From contig CAZDBA010000234.1 in assembly GCA_964503615.1 (NCBI GenBank), positions 1-5,028 on the forward strand: 5,028 bases of DNA, given 5' to 3'. Under the pieces are notes generated by a model. That model was not told the DNA's origin. It was given only the letters and a program-made list of their open reading frames with translations, and made no database searches. Each line of letters opens with the position of its first letter. Position 1 is the first letter of the stretch. Below, piece after piece: positions 1 to 5,028 of this stretch. Source of the DNA: CAZDBA01 sp964503615 (GTDB taxonomy: Bacteria; Planctomycetota; Planctomycetia; Pirellulales; Pirellulaceae). The translations under genes were made by a program, and so were the position numbers.

Positions 1-173
1 GGAATGATTCCTCGACGAGCCCCTTCAAAGCACGCATTTTCGACAGCGTTCTGCAATATATGGACTCTTGCAAACTCAACGCCTGCAAAGACAAACAAGA
101 AAAATATCGGCGCGACTAAGGCAAATTCGACGGATACCGATCCGCGTTTTCGTTTCTTGAATCTTTTGAACAT
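1..173 (-). CDS. TadE-like pilus-assembly pseudopilin (partial, 3' end outside window)
   Basis: Starts at an ATG on the minus strand (171-173) and stays open for 57 full codons to the window edge, so the C-terminal part is missing. The N-terminus is strongly basic (residues 2-10, mostly K and R). Gly11 follows, then SVSVEF with Glu16 at +5 from the glycine; this matches the G/XXXXE processing motif of Tad pseudopilins, which a TadV-type prepilin peptidase cleaves after the glycine. One hydrophobic segment covers about residues 17-34 (Pro22 inside, Glu33 near its end). The family-typical stretch with Glu50-Gly-Ala and two arginines comes next. It aligns without gaps, one residue offset, with the TadE-like protein at 1437-1826 as far as the EGA motif. 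It lies 53 nt downstream of the TadG/vWA gene and is probably co-transcribed with it. The spacer is A/T-rich and shows no clear Shine-Dalgarno. Expected role: minor pseudopilin for Tad/Flp pilus or related envelope assembly. The family call is firm; the exact role is inferred. Confidence 0.82.
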   Translation of the reverse strand, partial: MFKRFKKRKRGSVSVEFALVAPIFFLFVFAGVEFARVHILQNAVENACFEGARRGII

Positions 174-226
174 TTCGACTGCTGTGAAAAAAAATTTTGT
201 TGAAGTGAAATTGGCTATTAATTTTG

Positions 227-1384
227 TTACTGGACGAGGATGGAGAATTTGCCAGCAAGCCGTCTGAAAATATTTTCTAGTTGAACAGTGTCTACTGCGT
301 GATTGTGCTGGCCACCGCCTCTGTTAGCGACACGAATCATTCCGGCCTCGTCGGCTGAGTCACTAAATGTAATCGTGTGCACGACGATGCCTTCTGCAAA
401 ACAGTCCGCAGCAGCTGCTTCCGGATCGCTTTGCTGAGTGTGTACTCCGTCGGTCAATACAATGATATACCGATCTCTGTCCGAGTTACCAACATCGCGA
501 AAGTGGTCCAAGGCTTCAAGAATTCCAGCCGTGATATCGGTGCCGCCGAACCAGATTGAGTTGTTGTAGTCGTCCATTACATCTCTTATCTTCGATGTGT
601 CGATGGTAAGCGGCTGGTCCAGTCTCGAGGCGGGTAGAGAGACGCCTGGTGTGCAACCGCCATCGACAGCAGTGCTGAAAGTGACCACTCCGATTCGTTC
701 TTGAACCGGGGTGGCGTCAAATTCGTTAAGGAAAGTCTCCATCGCGACGTCAAGAGCGAGCCAACGACTGCCTGGAGCTGGTACGCTACAGCGGGTTGTC
801 CGTCTGGGCACCGTCTCTGGGCCAACGACGGGAAATTTCATCGAGATAGAACGATCCAGTACGACCACGATCTCTACATCGCGAAAGCTGGACGTAGCCT
901 CTTGAGAAACACTAAACATTGGGTGCCCGTAGAGGTTACCAAAATTAAGGTTCACGGCGCCGGTAGGATGGGTGTCGAAACGATTGGCAATGACTCGAAC
1001 AGAGTTAGCTGGTGAACCTCCCTCTGTGAATACAAAACTTCCATCAGCTTGTTCAGTCGCCCGTCCGAAAATAATCTCGTCTGGAGTAAGCGTGTGACTG
1101 GTACCACCGATAGAATTGGCGGCAGCAACGTCAAGAGCAGCTTGTGTCGCAAGTGCTTCATCGTTGGTTCGTGCCAGTGTGTCAGTGGCAGCTTTTGAAG
1201 CCAGGTCGGCGACCACCTGCGCTTCGCTGCGCACACGTAACATGGTGGCGTAATCGATGCAAAATCCGAAAATGATCAGTAGCACCGGAAGCATGAGAGC
1301 GCAAAGTACTACGATTGCCCCTCTTCGCGGCTTAGTTGCATGAAGTATTTTTACGGAAGTGAGTCGATTTGTGTTTTGGTGCAT
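227..1384 (-). CDS. TadG-like membrane-anchored protein with vWA domain
   Basis: A 385-residue protein. Residues 1-22 are basic and cytoplasmic, with the pre-membrane Arg20-Arg21-Gly22. One membrane helix covers about 23-43. Asp44 and an Arg/Gln/Asp/Ala-rich stretch (44-68) then match the N-terminal TadE/TadG-like domain. Unlike the flanking TadE proteins, it has no glutamate at +5 after the glycine, as expected for TadG. A linker (about 70-168) leads to a C-terminal von Willebrand factor A domain (about 169-383). Its metal-ion-dependent adhesion site looks complete: DxSxS at Asp177/Ser179/Ser181, Thr282 in GGTD, and Asp312 in LTDG. An insertion after the first vWA strand (about 184-206) contains Cys199; Cys244 lies in another loop, so a disulfide is possible outside the cytoplasm. 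The ATG has AGGT 9 nt upstream (1394-1397 on the plus strand), a modest ribosome site. It lies between two tadE-like genes in a likely operon. Likely role: Tad-type pilus or envelope adhesin/assembly factor; family confident, function inferred. Confidence 0.85.
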   Translation of the reverse strand: MHQNTNRLTSVKILHATKPRRGAIVVLCALMLPVLLIIFGFCIDYATMLRVRSEAQVVADLASKAATDTLARTNDEALATQAALDVAAANSIGGTSHTLTPDEIIFGRATEQADGSFVFTEGGSPANSVRVIANRFDTHPTGAVNLNFGNLYGHPMFSVSQEATSSFRDVEIVVVLDRSISMKFPVVGPETVPRRTTRCSVPAPGSRWLALDVAMETFLNEFDATPVQERIGVVTFSTAVDGGCTPGVSLPASRLDQPLTIDTSKIRDVMDDYNNSIWFGGTDITAGILEALDHFRDVGNSDRDRYIIVLTDGVHTQQSDPEAAAADCFAEGIVVHTITFSDSADEAGMIRVANRGGGQHNHAVDTVQLENIFRRLAGKFSILVQ

Positions 1385-1436
1385 TGAAATTTTACCTGCG
1401 GGAAGTCTTGTTTTTGTTTGCTGTATCCGCGTTGGG

Positions 1437-1826
1437 TTAGGGTCGTTGTGTAGTTAGGGTTACCGAAACAGCTGATAAATTAATGAACTGGTTTGCTCGT
1501 TGTCTGGTGATGGTAATAGAGAAGGGTGCGCCAGGAACTAACTGATCGAATGCGGCCCCCGACGGGGTGACTTCGACAACACTGTCATCCAGTTGGCGGC
1601 TTTTGAGAATCACAGCAATTCGATTACGAATCTCTGTTTCTGAAGAGCCTCTACGCATACCAGTAAGCGCACCTTCATGTGCAGCGGATGTTAGTGTCTG
1701 TCTTTGGAATATCGAGCTAGAGGTTTCAATTGTTCCCCAAGTCATCAGAACCAAGACTGGCAAGCAGATTGCCATCTCAACGATAGCTGCTCCTGATCGC
1801 TTAGTTCGCCGTTTGCTGTTTTTCAT
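1437..1826 (-). CDS. TadE-like pilus-assembly pseudopilin
   Basis: A 129-residue protein, close to the usual TadE size. The basic N-terminus (residues 2-10) ends at Ser11-Gly12. AAIVEM follows with Glu17 at +5, which fits the G/XXXXE prepilin-peptidase motif. One hydrophobic helix covers about 13-33, with conserved Pro23 and Glu34 near its end. The amphipathic stretch after it carries His50-Glu51-Gly52-Ala53 and Arg58-Arg59, where the family has its EGAR-type motif. The remainder (60-129) is soluble, beta-rich in appearance and rich in Ser/Thr, and would lie outside the cytoplasm. It is first of three tad-type genes on this strand; the vWA gene follows after 52 nt. No Shine-Dalgarno is visible before the ATG at 1824-1826, which is common in planctomycetes. 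The start is supported by the basic pre-membrane residues, which a later start would remove. Expected role: minor pseudopilin in Tad/Flp pilus or related secretion-system assembly at the inner membrane. The partner system is not in the window. Confidence 0.85.
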   Translation of the reverse strand: MKNSKRRTKRSGAAIVEMAICLPVLVLMTWGTIETSSSIFQRQTLTSAAHEGALTGMRRGSSETEIRNRIAVILKSRQLDDSVVEVTPSGAAFDQLVPGAPFSITITRQRANQFINLSAVSVTLTTQRP

Positions 1827-1874
1827 TTTTGTGGTGCAGAGGTTGCGCTAGAGTGACTAAATTTTTCGACCTGC

Positions 1875-1892
1875 TGAAAAATAGGTTTTTCA
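1875..1892. repeat. Perfect 7-bp inverted repeat upstream of tadE
   Basis: TGAAAAA (1875-1881) and TTTTTCA (1886-1892) form a perfect 7-bp stem around a 4-nt loop. It lies 48 nt upstream of the tadE-like start at 1826. On the minus strand the outer arm overlaps a TTGAAA hexamer (1888-1893) that resembles a -35 box, but no good -10 box follows at the right distance. It could be an operator or an early-transcript hairpin. It is equally compatible with chance in an A/T-rich promoter region. Confidence 0.4.
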
Positions 1893-1986
1893 ACTTGTGG
1901 CTGGCATTTCTTTCTCTTGTATTTACGCGGCAATTTTTGCTCGTGGTATAGGTCGTAGCGGTTAGACGTGTTGAACTGCTTATCTT

Positions 1987-2010
1987 GCGGGTGGCCTAAA
2001 GATTGCCCGC
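1987..2010. repeat. Small inverted repeat (5-bp G/C stem, 14-nt loop)
   Basis: GCGGG (1987-1991) pairs with CCCGC (2006-2010) across 14 nt. It sits only 4 nt from the larger near-palindrome at 2015-2040, which also has a 14-nt interval between its outer arms. No T-run follows on either strand, so it does not look like an intrinsic terminator. On its own a stem this short is weak evidence. Confidence 0.3.
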
Positions 2011-2014
2011 TATG

Positions 2015-2040
2015 CGGCGATCATTGATCATTGCTCGCCG
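2015..2040. promoter_or_regulatory. 26-nt near-palindrome, possible operator or stem-loop
   Basis: Outer arms CGGCGA (2015-2020) and TCGCCG (2035-2040) are perfect complements. The symmetry continues inward to a central TGATCA, with 11 of 13 base pairs matching (mismatches at 2021/2034 and 2024/2031). Such a symmetric site could bind a dimeric regulator or fold as RNA. It is about equally far from the trpA stop (185 nt) and the tadE start (189 nt), so which gene it would serve is unclear. It has no following T-run on either strand. The dyad is seen directly; function is inference. Confidence 0.4.
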
Positions 2041-2224
2041 ACAATCGTGGCATGGAGTGGAAAACGGCTGATTTACCCGGCACGGACTCAAGGTTGCTAC
2101 CGTTGCCTCAAGAACCATTTGCTTTAGCGAGCGATCATTGGCTTCACATTTTGAACGCTACTGAATTGCTTGACGCACATCCAGAATCGCTCGACGAAAC
2201 TTTTGATTTTTAGAAAGACGCCAG

Positions 2225-3040
2225 TTAACTCGCAGGAGAGTTTTCGTTTAAGGCGGCAAGCATCGTTTTGCAGAATTCACCGACCGAATCTTGAGGTGAC
2301 TCTCCCGCTTCGATCGCGGACTGAATTCTTCGCACGATTGCTGATCCAACGATCAAACCGTCCGAGTGGGGTGCGAGCAATTTGACCGTTTCCGGGCTGC
2401 TAATTCCAAACCCGACACAGATCGGCGTATCGGTCTGCTCGCGCAGCCACTGAAGATTGTCGATAATGTCGGCAGGCAGTTTCGTTCTTTCGCCAGTGAT
2501 TCCAGCAACGGAAACGTAGTAGATAAACCCGGTCGCACGCTCTGCGATCGCTTGTGCTCGCTCTTTCTTCGTTGTTGGAGTGATCAGTTGGATCAAACTC
2601 ATGTCACGCTCGGCGCATTGTTTGCCCAGGACTTCTGATTCTTCGACCGGCAAATCGGGAACGATCAACCCGCTGACTCCTGCGTCTTGCGCGGTATCGA
2701 GATAGGCTGCGATACTTCGTCGCCAAATAATTGAATAGCTGACCATCGTGACGACCGGCATCGTGATCTTGGGCAGCGTTGAACTGACCATCTCCATGAT
2801 CTTTTCCAGTCGCACTCCGCCGTCCAAGGCTCTTGTGTAAGAAGCTTGAATTGTGGGGCCGTCTGCGATGGGGTCGCTAAACGGGATTCCTAGTTCGCAC
2901 AAATTACAGCCTACCGAGTCCAGCGTTTGCAGTAACTGGCTGGTCATTTCCAGATTGGGATCACCCGCAGTGATAAAAGGCATAAAAGCCTTCTGCCCCT
3001 CCGCCTTTAGTTTTGCAAAAAGTTCATCAACTGCTGACAT
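2225..3040 (-). CDS. trpA: Tryptophan synthase alpha subunit
   Basis: Cleaves indole-3-glycerol phosphate to indole and glyceraldehyde-3-phosphate; indole passes to TrpB through the alpha2-beta2 complex in the cytoplasm. I use the ATG at 3038-3040, giving 271 residues, normal for the family. A TTG three bases earlier would add one Met and overlap trpB by four bases. With the ATG start the family signature LCELGIPFSDPIADGP has its catalytic acids at Glu49 and Asp60, the same numbers as in E. coli. Other family landmarks are the MVSY strand (to Tyr102), PDLPVEES (128-135), the TGERT mobile loop (182-186), and the phosphate-binding GFGIS (210-214) and VGSA (231-234). The full TIM-barrel length is present with no frameshift. 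The ATG overlaps the trpB stop by one base (TGATG), which points to translational coupling and equal subunit output. No other trp gene follows; a 398-nt gap separates it from the tad-type genes. Confidence 0.97.
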   Translation of the reverse strand: MSAVDELFAKLKAEGQKAFMPFITAGDPNLEMTSQLLQTLDSVGCNLCELGIPFSDPIADGPTIQASYTRALDGGVRLEKIMEMVSSTLPKITMPVVTMVSYSIIWRRSIAAYLDTAQDAGVSGLIVPDLPVEESEVLGKQCAERDMSLIQLITPTTKKERAQAIAERATGFIYYVSVAGITGERTKLPADIIDNLQWLREQTDTPICVGFGISSPETVKLLAPHSDGLIVGSAIVRRIQSAIEAGESPQDSVGEFCKTMLAALNENSPAS

Positions 3041-4257
3041 CAATTATCGCCATTCATTAATCGTTCGATCTCTGCTGCGTCTTTGTCTCCGCGCCCGGAA
3101 AGGCAAACCAATACGATTTGGTCCTTGGGTCGTTCCGCTGCAATCTTGCAAGCCGAACTGATCGCGTGCGAAGATTCAAGAGCTGCCAAAATGCCTTCGG
3201 TTTTGGCAAGTAAATCAAACGCAGCAAGAGCCGATTGATCATCGCACGCTTGGTAACTGACTCGCCCGGTTGACTTCCAATAACTGTGTTCCGGTCCTAC
3301 GCCGGGATAGTCTAATCCGGCTGATGCGGAGTGAACGTCGGCGGTTTGCCCGTCTTCGTTTTGCAAAACGTAACTGAAACTTCCATGCAGGACGCCGGGG
3401 CTGCCGTAGGAAAGACTGGAGGCGTGTTCACCTGCGGTGTTGCCGCGTCCGCCCGCTTCGATACCGATCAACTCGGCATCGGTCTCGTTTGCAAACGGAT
3501 AAAAGATCCCTGCTGCATTGCTGCCACCGCCAACACAAGCCACCACGCAATCAGGCATCCGATTGAATTTAACTTTGGATTGTTCGATCGCTTCGCGGCC
3601 GATAATCGACTGGTAGTCGCGAACGATCATTGGAAACGGGTGCGGGCCGACCACGCTGCCGAGAATGTAATGAGTCGTATCGACGCTGGACATCCAATCT
3701 CGCATCGCTTCATTGACCGCGTCGCGAAGGGTCCGACTGCCAGTGGTCACGGGGCAAATTTCTGCGCCCAAAAGTTTCATGCTGCATACGTTGGGAGCTT
3801 GACGTCGAATATCCTCTTCGCCCATGTAGACCACGCAAGGGATTCCAAAGTGCGCACAGGCCGTCGCAGTCGCCACGCCATGTTGGCCCGCTCCTGTTTC
3901 GGCGATGACTCGCTGCTTGCCCATTCGAATCGCAAGTAAAGCTTGGCCGAGCGTGTTGTTAATTTTATGAGCACCGGTGTGATTCAGATCTTCTCGCTTG
4001 AACCAGATTTGGGCACCGCCACAATGTTCAGTCAGACGTCGAGCAAAATAAAGCGGCGAAGGCCGACCAACAAAGTCAGCAAACAACCCGTTGAGCTCTT
4101 TTTGAAATTCCGCATCCTGTTGCGACTTGCGGTATTCACTTTCCAGCTGATCCAACGCAGCCATCAGTGTTTCCGGAACGTAACGTCCGCCAAAGTCGCC
4201 AAATCGACCGTGGCGATCAGGTAACTGGGAGGCGTCTTGTGATTCAGATATTGACAT
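3040..4257 (-). CDS. trpB: Tryptophan synthase beta subunit
   Basis: PLP enzyme that condenses indole with L-serine to give L-tryptophan, working with TrpA. It has 405 residues, the usual length for the main bacterial TrpB (TrpB1) type. Landmarks in order: GRFGDFGGRYVPETL (17-31), VGRPSPLY (63-70), KREDLNHTGAHKINN (87-101) with the PLP-binding Lys98 (Lys87 in E. coli), and AETGAGQHGVATA (119-131) with the catalytic Glu120 (Glu109 in E. coli). GPHPFPMIVRDYQ (204-216) lies in the COMM/communication region. The glycine-rich phosphate loop GGGSNA is at 243-248, GLDYPGVGPEH at 314-324, EGILAALESSHA at 354-365 with Glu361, and the C-terminal LSGRGDKD (386-393) holds Ser387 near the PLP ring nitrogen. 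All key residues are present. The ATG (4255-4257) has only a weak A/G-rich stretch upstream. It is the first gene of a trpBA pair behind a good promoter. The short leader leaves no room for a leader peptide or a T-box. Confidence 0.98.
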   Translation of the reverse strand: MSISESQDASQLPDRHGRFGDFGGRYVPETLMAALDQLESEYRKSQQDAEFQKELNGLFADFVGRPSPLYFARRLTEHCGGAQIWFKREDLNHTGAHKINNTLGQALLAIRMGKQRVIAETGAGQHGVATATACAHFGIPCVVYMGEEDIRRQAPNVCSMKLLGAEICPVTTGSRTLRDAVNEAMRDWMSSVDTTHYILGSVVGPHPFPMIVRDYQSIIGREAIEQSKVKFNRMPDCVVACVGGGSNAAGIFYPFANETDAELIGIEAGGRGNTAGEHASSLSYGSPGVLHGSFSYVLQNEDGQTADVHSASAGLDYPGVGPEHSYWKSTGRVSYQACDDQSALAAFDLLAKTEGILAALESSHAISSACKIAAERPKDQIVLVCLSGRGDKDAAEIERLMNGDN

Positions 4258-4401
4258 ACTTTTTCTTAAGTGATTTGACGAAAAACGATTGTCCGCGCCT
4301 GAGCAGATATCGTCAAGCGACAGGAATCGTGATCGATTAATATGAGCGTTGAACGGTTTTCATGCTGCCTCGACTTTTCCAACGTTTAGAATGCTGGAGA
4401 G
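4258..4401. other. Divergent promoter region between trpB and the membrane-protein gene
   Basis: This 144-nt stretch must serve both directions. The trpBA promoter (4288-4316) is the only convincing box pair. For the plus-strand gene, the A/T-rich TTAATAT at 4337-4343 could be a -10 element, but no -35 match lies at a standard distance. A short dyad, AATCG/CGATT (4325-4338), is also present. Confidence 0.45.
4288..4316 (-). promoter_or_regulatory. Likely sigma-70-type promoter of trpBA
   Basis: Read on the minus strand, TTGACG (plus 4311-4316) matches the -35 consensus at 5 of 6 bases. GACAAT (plus 4288-4293) matches the -10 consensus at 4 of 6, and the spacer is exactly 17 nt. Transcription would start near 4281, giving a leader of roughly 24 nt before the trpB ATG at 4257. 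TCGTCAA (4310-4316, containing the -35) has an inverted partner TTGACGA at 4275-4281 near the predicted start, which could be an operator dyad. Predicted from sequence only. Confidence 0.5.
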
Positions 4402-5028
4402 ATGACAGATCCCAATTCAGAATCGACAGAAAAAGCGGCTGAGGCGGTTGCGGAAATCCAAGCCGGTGCGAGCGAACAGGCCATTAGCAAGGAAACCGCA
4501 GATCCGGCTTCTTTGACAACTGAGAAATGGACCGATCGGATTTCTCCGTTTGGACCTGGGCCGCTTCAACTGTCAGTCCGGATCGCGATGATTGGGTTCG
4601 GCATCGTTCTTCCCATCCTCTGTAACTTGGTGGCGGTGGGTGGATCGCCTTTCGGTCCGGAATGGCAGTCTGGTTTATTAGAGGACAAACTTGGCTACGT
4701 TCTGTCGGCTAATTGCGGTTGGCCGATGTACCCCTTGCTCGGGTTTGCCATGCTATCTCTGGGCATGTTAATCGCTGACGAACAGCGAGCAGCCAAAAGT
4801 TGGATCCGTTTTGGGCTGTTTACCGGGGTGCCTGTCACTGCTTGGTATCTCGTGGTGTTTAGCCTGACGACGGGTGGAGGCATTCCAGGAATGTTTGTCC
4901 TGTTGCTCGTCGCGGGGATTGGGGCGTTGGCTGTTTTCGGGTTTAGTGCAGGGTGTCGTGCCGTCAAGCGAATGAGTGACATCGCCCAGGCCGTTTTTTG
5001 GATCTTCACAATCATTTTCTTTGGTGTT
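4402..5028 (+). CDS. Multi-pass membrane protein, unknown function (partial, 3' end outside window)
   Basis: Open from ATG 4402 to the window end without a stop: 209 codons, with the C-terminal part missing. I do not recognise the family. Residues 1-58 are hydrophilic, rich in Glu/Ala/Ser, with no signal peptide, so a cytoplasmic tail is likely. Hydrophobic segments follow at about 59-81, 109-126, 137-157, 162-184 and from about 196 onward: at least five membrane passes. Short charged loops lie at 126-136 (DEQRAAKSW) and 186-194 (RAVKRMSD). The loop at about 81-108 has Cys105 and is otherwise polar. The in-frame stop at 4387 leaves only this ATG as a sensible start. A GGAGA stretch (4396-4400) resembles a Shine-Dalgarno but sits only one or two bases before the ATG, closer than usual. 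The gene is divergent from trpB across 144 nt, so it need not be functionally linked to tryptophan synthesis. That it is a real gene is well supported by length, codon pattern and membrane topology. Confidence 0.75.
   Translation, partial: MTDPNSESTEKAAEAVAEIQAGASEQAISKETADPASLTTEKWTDRISPFGPGPLQLSVRIAMIGFGIVLPILCNLVAVGGSPFGPEWQSGLLEDKLGYVLSANCGWPMYPLLGFAMLSLGMLIADEQRAAKSWIRFGLFTGVPVTAWYLVVFSLTTGGGIPGMFVLLLVAGIGALAVFGFSAGCRAVKRMSDIAQAVFWIFTIIFFGV

Larger units (their letters stand above)
1827..2224. other. 398-nt spacer between trpA and the tad-type operon, no convincing gene
   Basis: No coding region with recognisable homology is seen here. It must hold the end of the trpBA transcript and the start signals of the minus-strand tadE gene. 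No hairpin followed by a T-run, as in an intrinsic terminator, was found on the minus strand downstream of the trpA stop. The stretch contains a near-palindrome (2015-2040), a second small stem-loop beside it (1987-2010) and a perfect A/T-rich hairpin (1875-1892). The only open frame of note is on the plus strand (2031-2213, TTG start, or ATG at 2052 giving 53 residues). It encodes an acidic, leucine-rich peptide that I do not recognise and do not call as a gene. Confidence 0.6.

Noticed and set aside
188..198. Poly-T stretch (minus strand) between tadG and the downstream tadE as an intrinsic terminator
   Set aside because: No stable G/C-rich stem precedes the T-run, and the genes on both sides are co-directional with a short spacer, so it reads as an A/T-rich operon spacer.
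4..267. 87-codon plus-strand frame at the left edge
   Set aside because: It is antisense to the tadE-like gene at 1-173 and to the end of the tadG-like gene, and has no recognisable features.
701..1015. 104-codon plus-strand frame opposite the vWA gene
   Set aside because: It falls inside a well-supported TadG/vWA coding region on the other strand; treated as a shadow.
1437..1460. Two copies of TTAGGGT (1437-1443 is TTAGGGT; 1454-1460)
   Set aside because: They resemble telomere-type repeats, but two copies at the end of a coding region are compatible with chance.
2018..2140. Decamer GCGATCATTG at 2018-2027 and again at 2131-2140
   Set aside because: Ten-base matches are expected several times by chance in 5 kb, and a similar sequence also occurs inside trpB near 3624.
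2128..2193. 8-bp inverted repeat CGAGCGAT (2128-2135) / ATCGCTCG (2186-2193) downstream of trpA
   Set aside because: The 50-nt interval is long, there is no T-run, and the stem is short, so it is not credible as a terminator.
3331..3939. 202-codon plus-strand open frame opposite trpB
   Set aside because: It lies wholly within trpB, which has all its catalytic motifs. The translation shows no family features and is an antisense shadow.
4695..5015. 106-codon minus-strand frame at the right edge
   Set aside because: It is antisense to the plus-strand membrane protein, whose clear hydrophobic segments make that strand the coding one.

Overview
This window looks like chromosomal DNA of a planctomycete, most likely a Pirellulaceae/Rhodopirellula-type bacterium. 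That placement is an inference. It rests on moderate base composition, weak or absent Shine-Dalgarno sequences, a stand-alone trpB-trpA pair, and a TadE / TadG-with-vWA / TadE cluster whose proteins read like planctomycete versions. No tRNA, rRNA, CRISPR array, insertion sequence or prophage gene is visible.

Layout from left to right. On the minus strand (transcribed right to left) positions 1-1826 hold three pilus-assembly-type genes. In transcription order they are a TadE-like pseudopilin (1826-1437), a TadG-like protein carrying a von Willebrand factor A domain with a complete metal-binding site (1384-227), and a second TadE-like pseudopilin that runs off the left edge (173-1). The spacers are 52-53 nt, so they are probably one operon. 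Next comes a gap of about 400 nt (1827-2224) with no convincing gene. It contains several dyad structures, including a 26-nt near-palindrome at its centre and a perfect 7-bp hairpin upstream of the first tadE. Then follow trpA (3040-2225) and trpB (4257-3040), also on the minus strand, joined by a one-base TGATG stop/start overlap. A good sigma-70-like promoter sits just upstream of trpB. A short divergent region (4258-4401) separates trpB from a plus-strand gene (from 4402) for an unrecognised multi-pass membrane protein that runs off the right edge.

Functionally there are two independent units. TrpA and TrpB form tryptophan synthase, the last step of tryptophan synthesis; the other trp genes are not in the window. 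The TadE/TadG/TadE set would act at the cell envelope as minor components of a Tad/Flp-type pilus or a related secretion apparatus, with the vWA domain a candidate adhesive or metal-dependent binding module. No new system is clearly demonstrated. The points most worth checking are the TadE-vWA-TadE module and the dyad-rich spacer in front of it.
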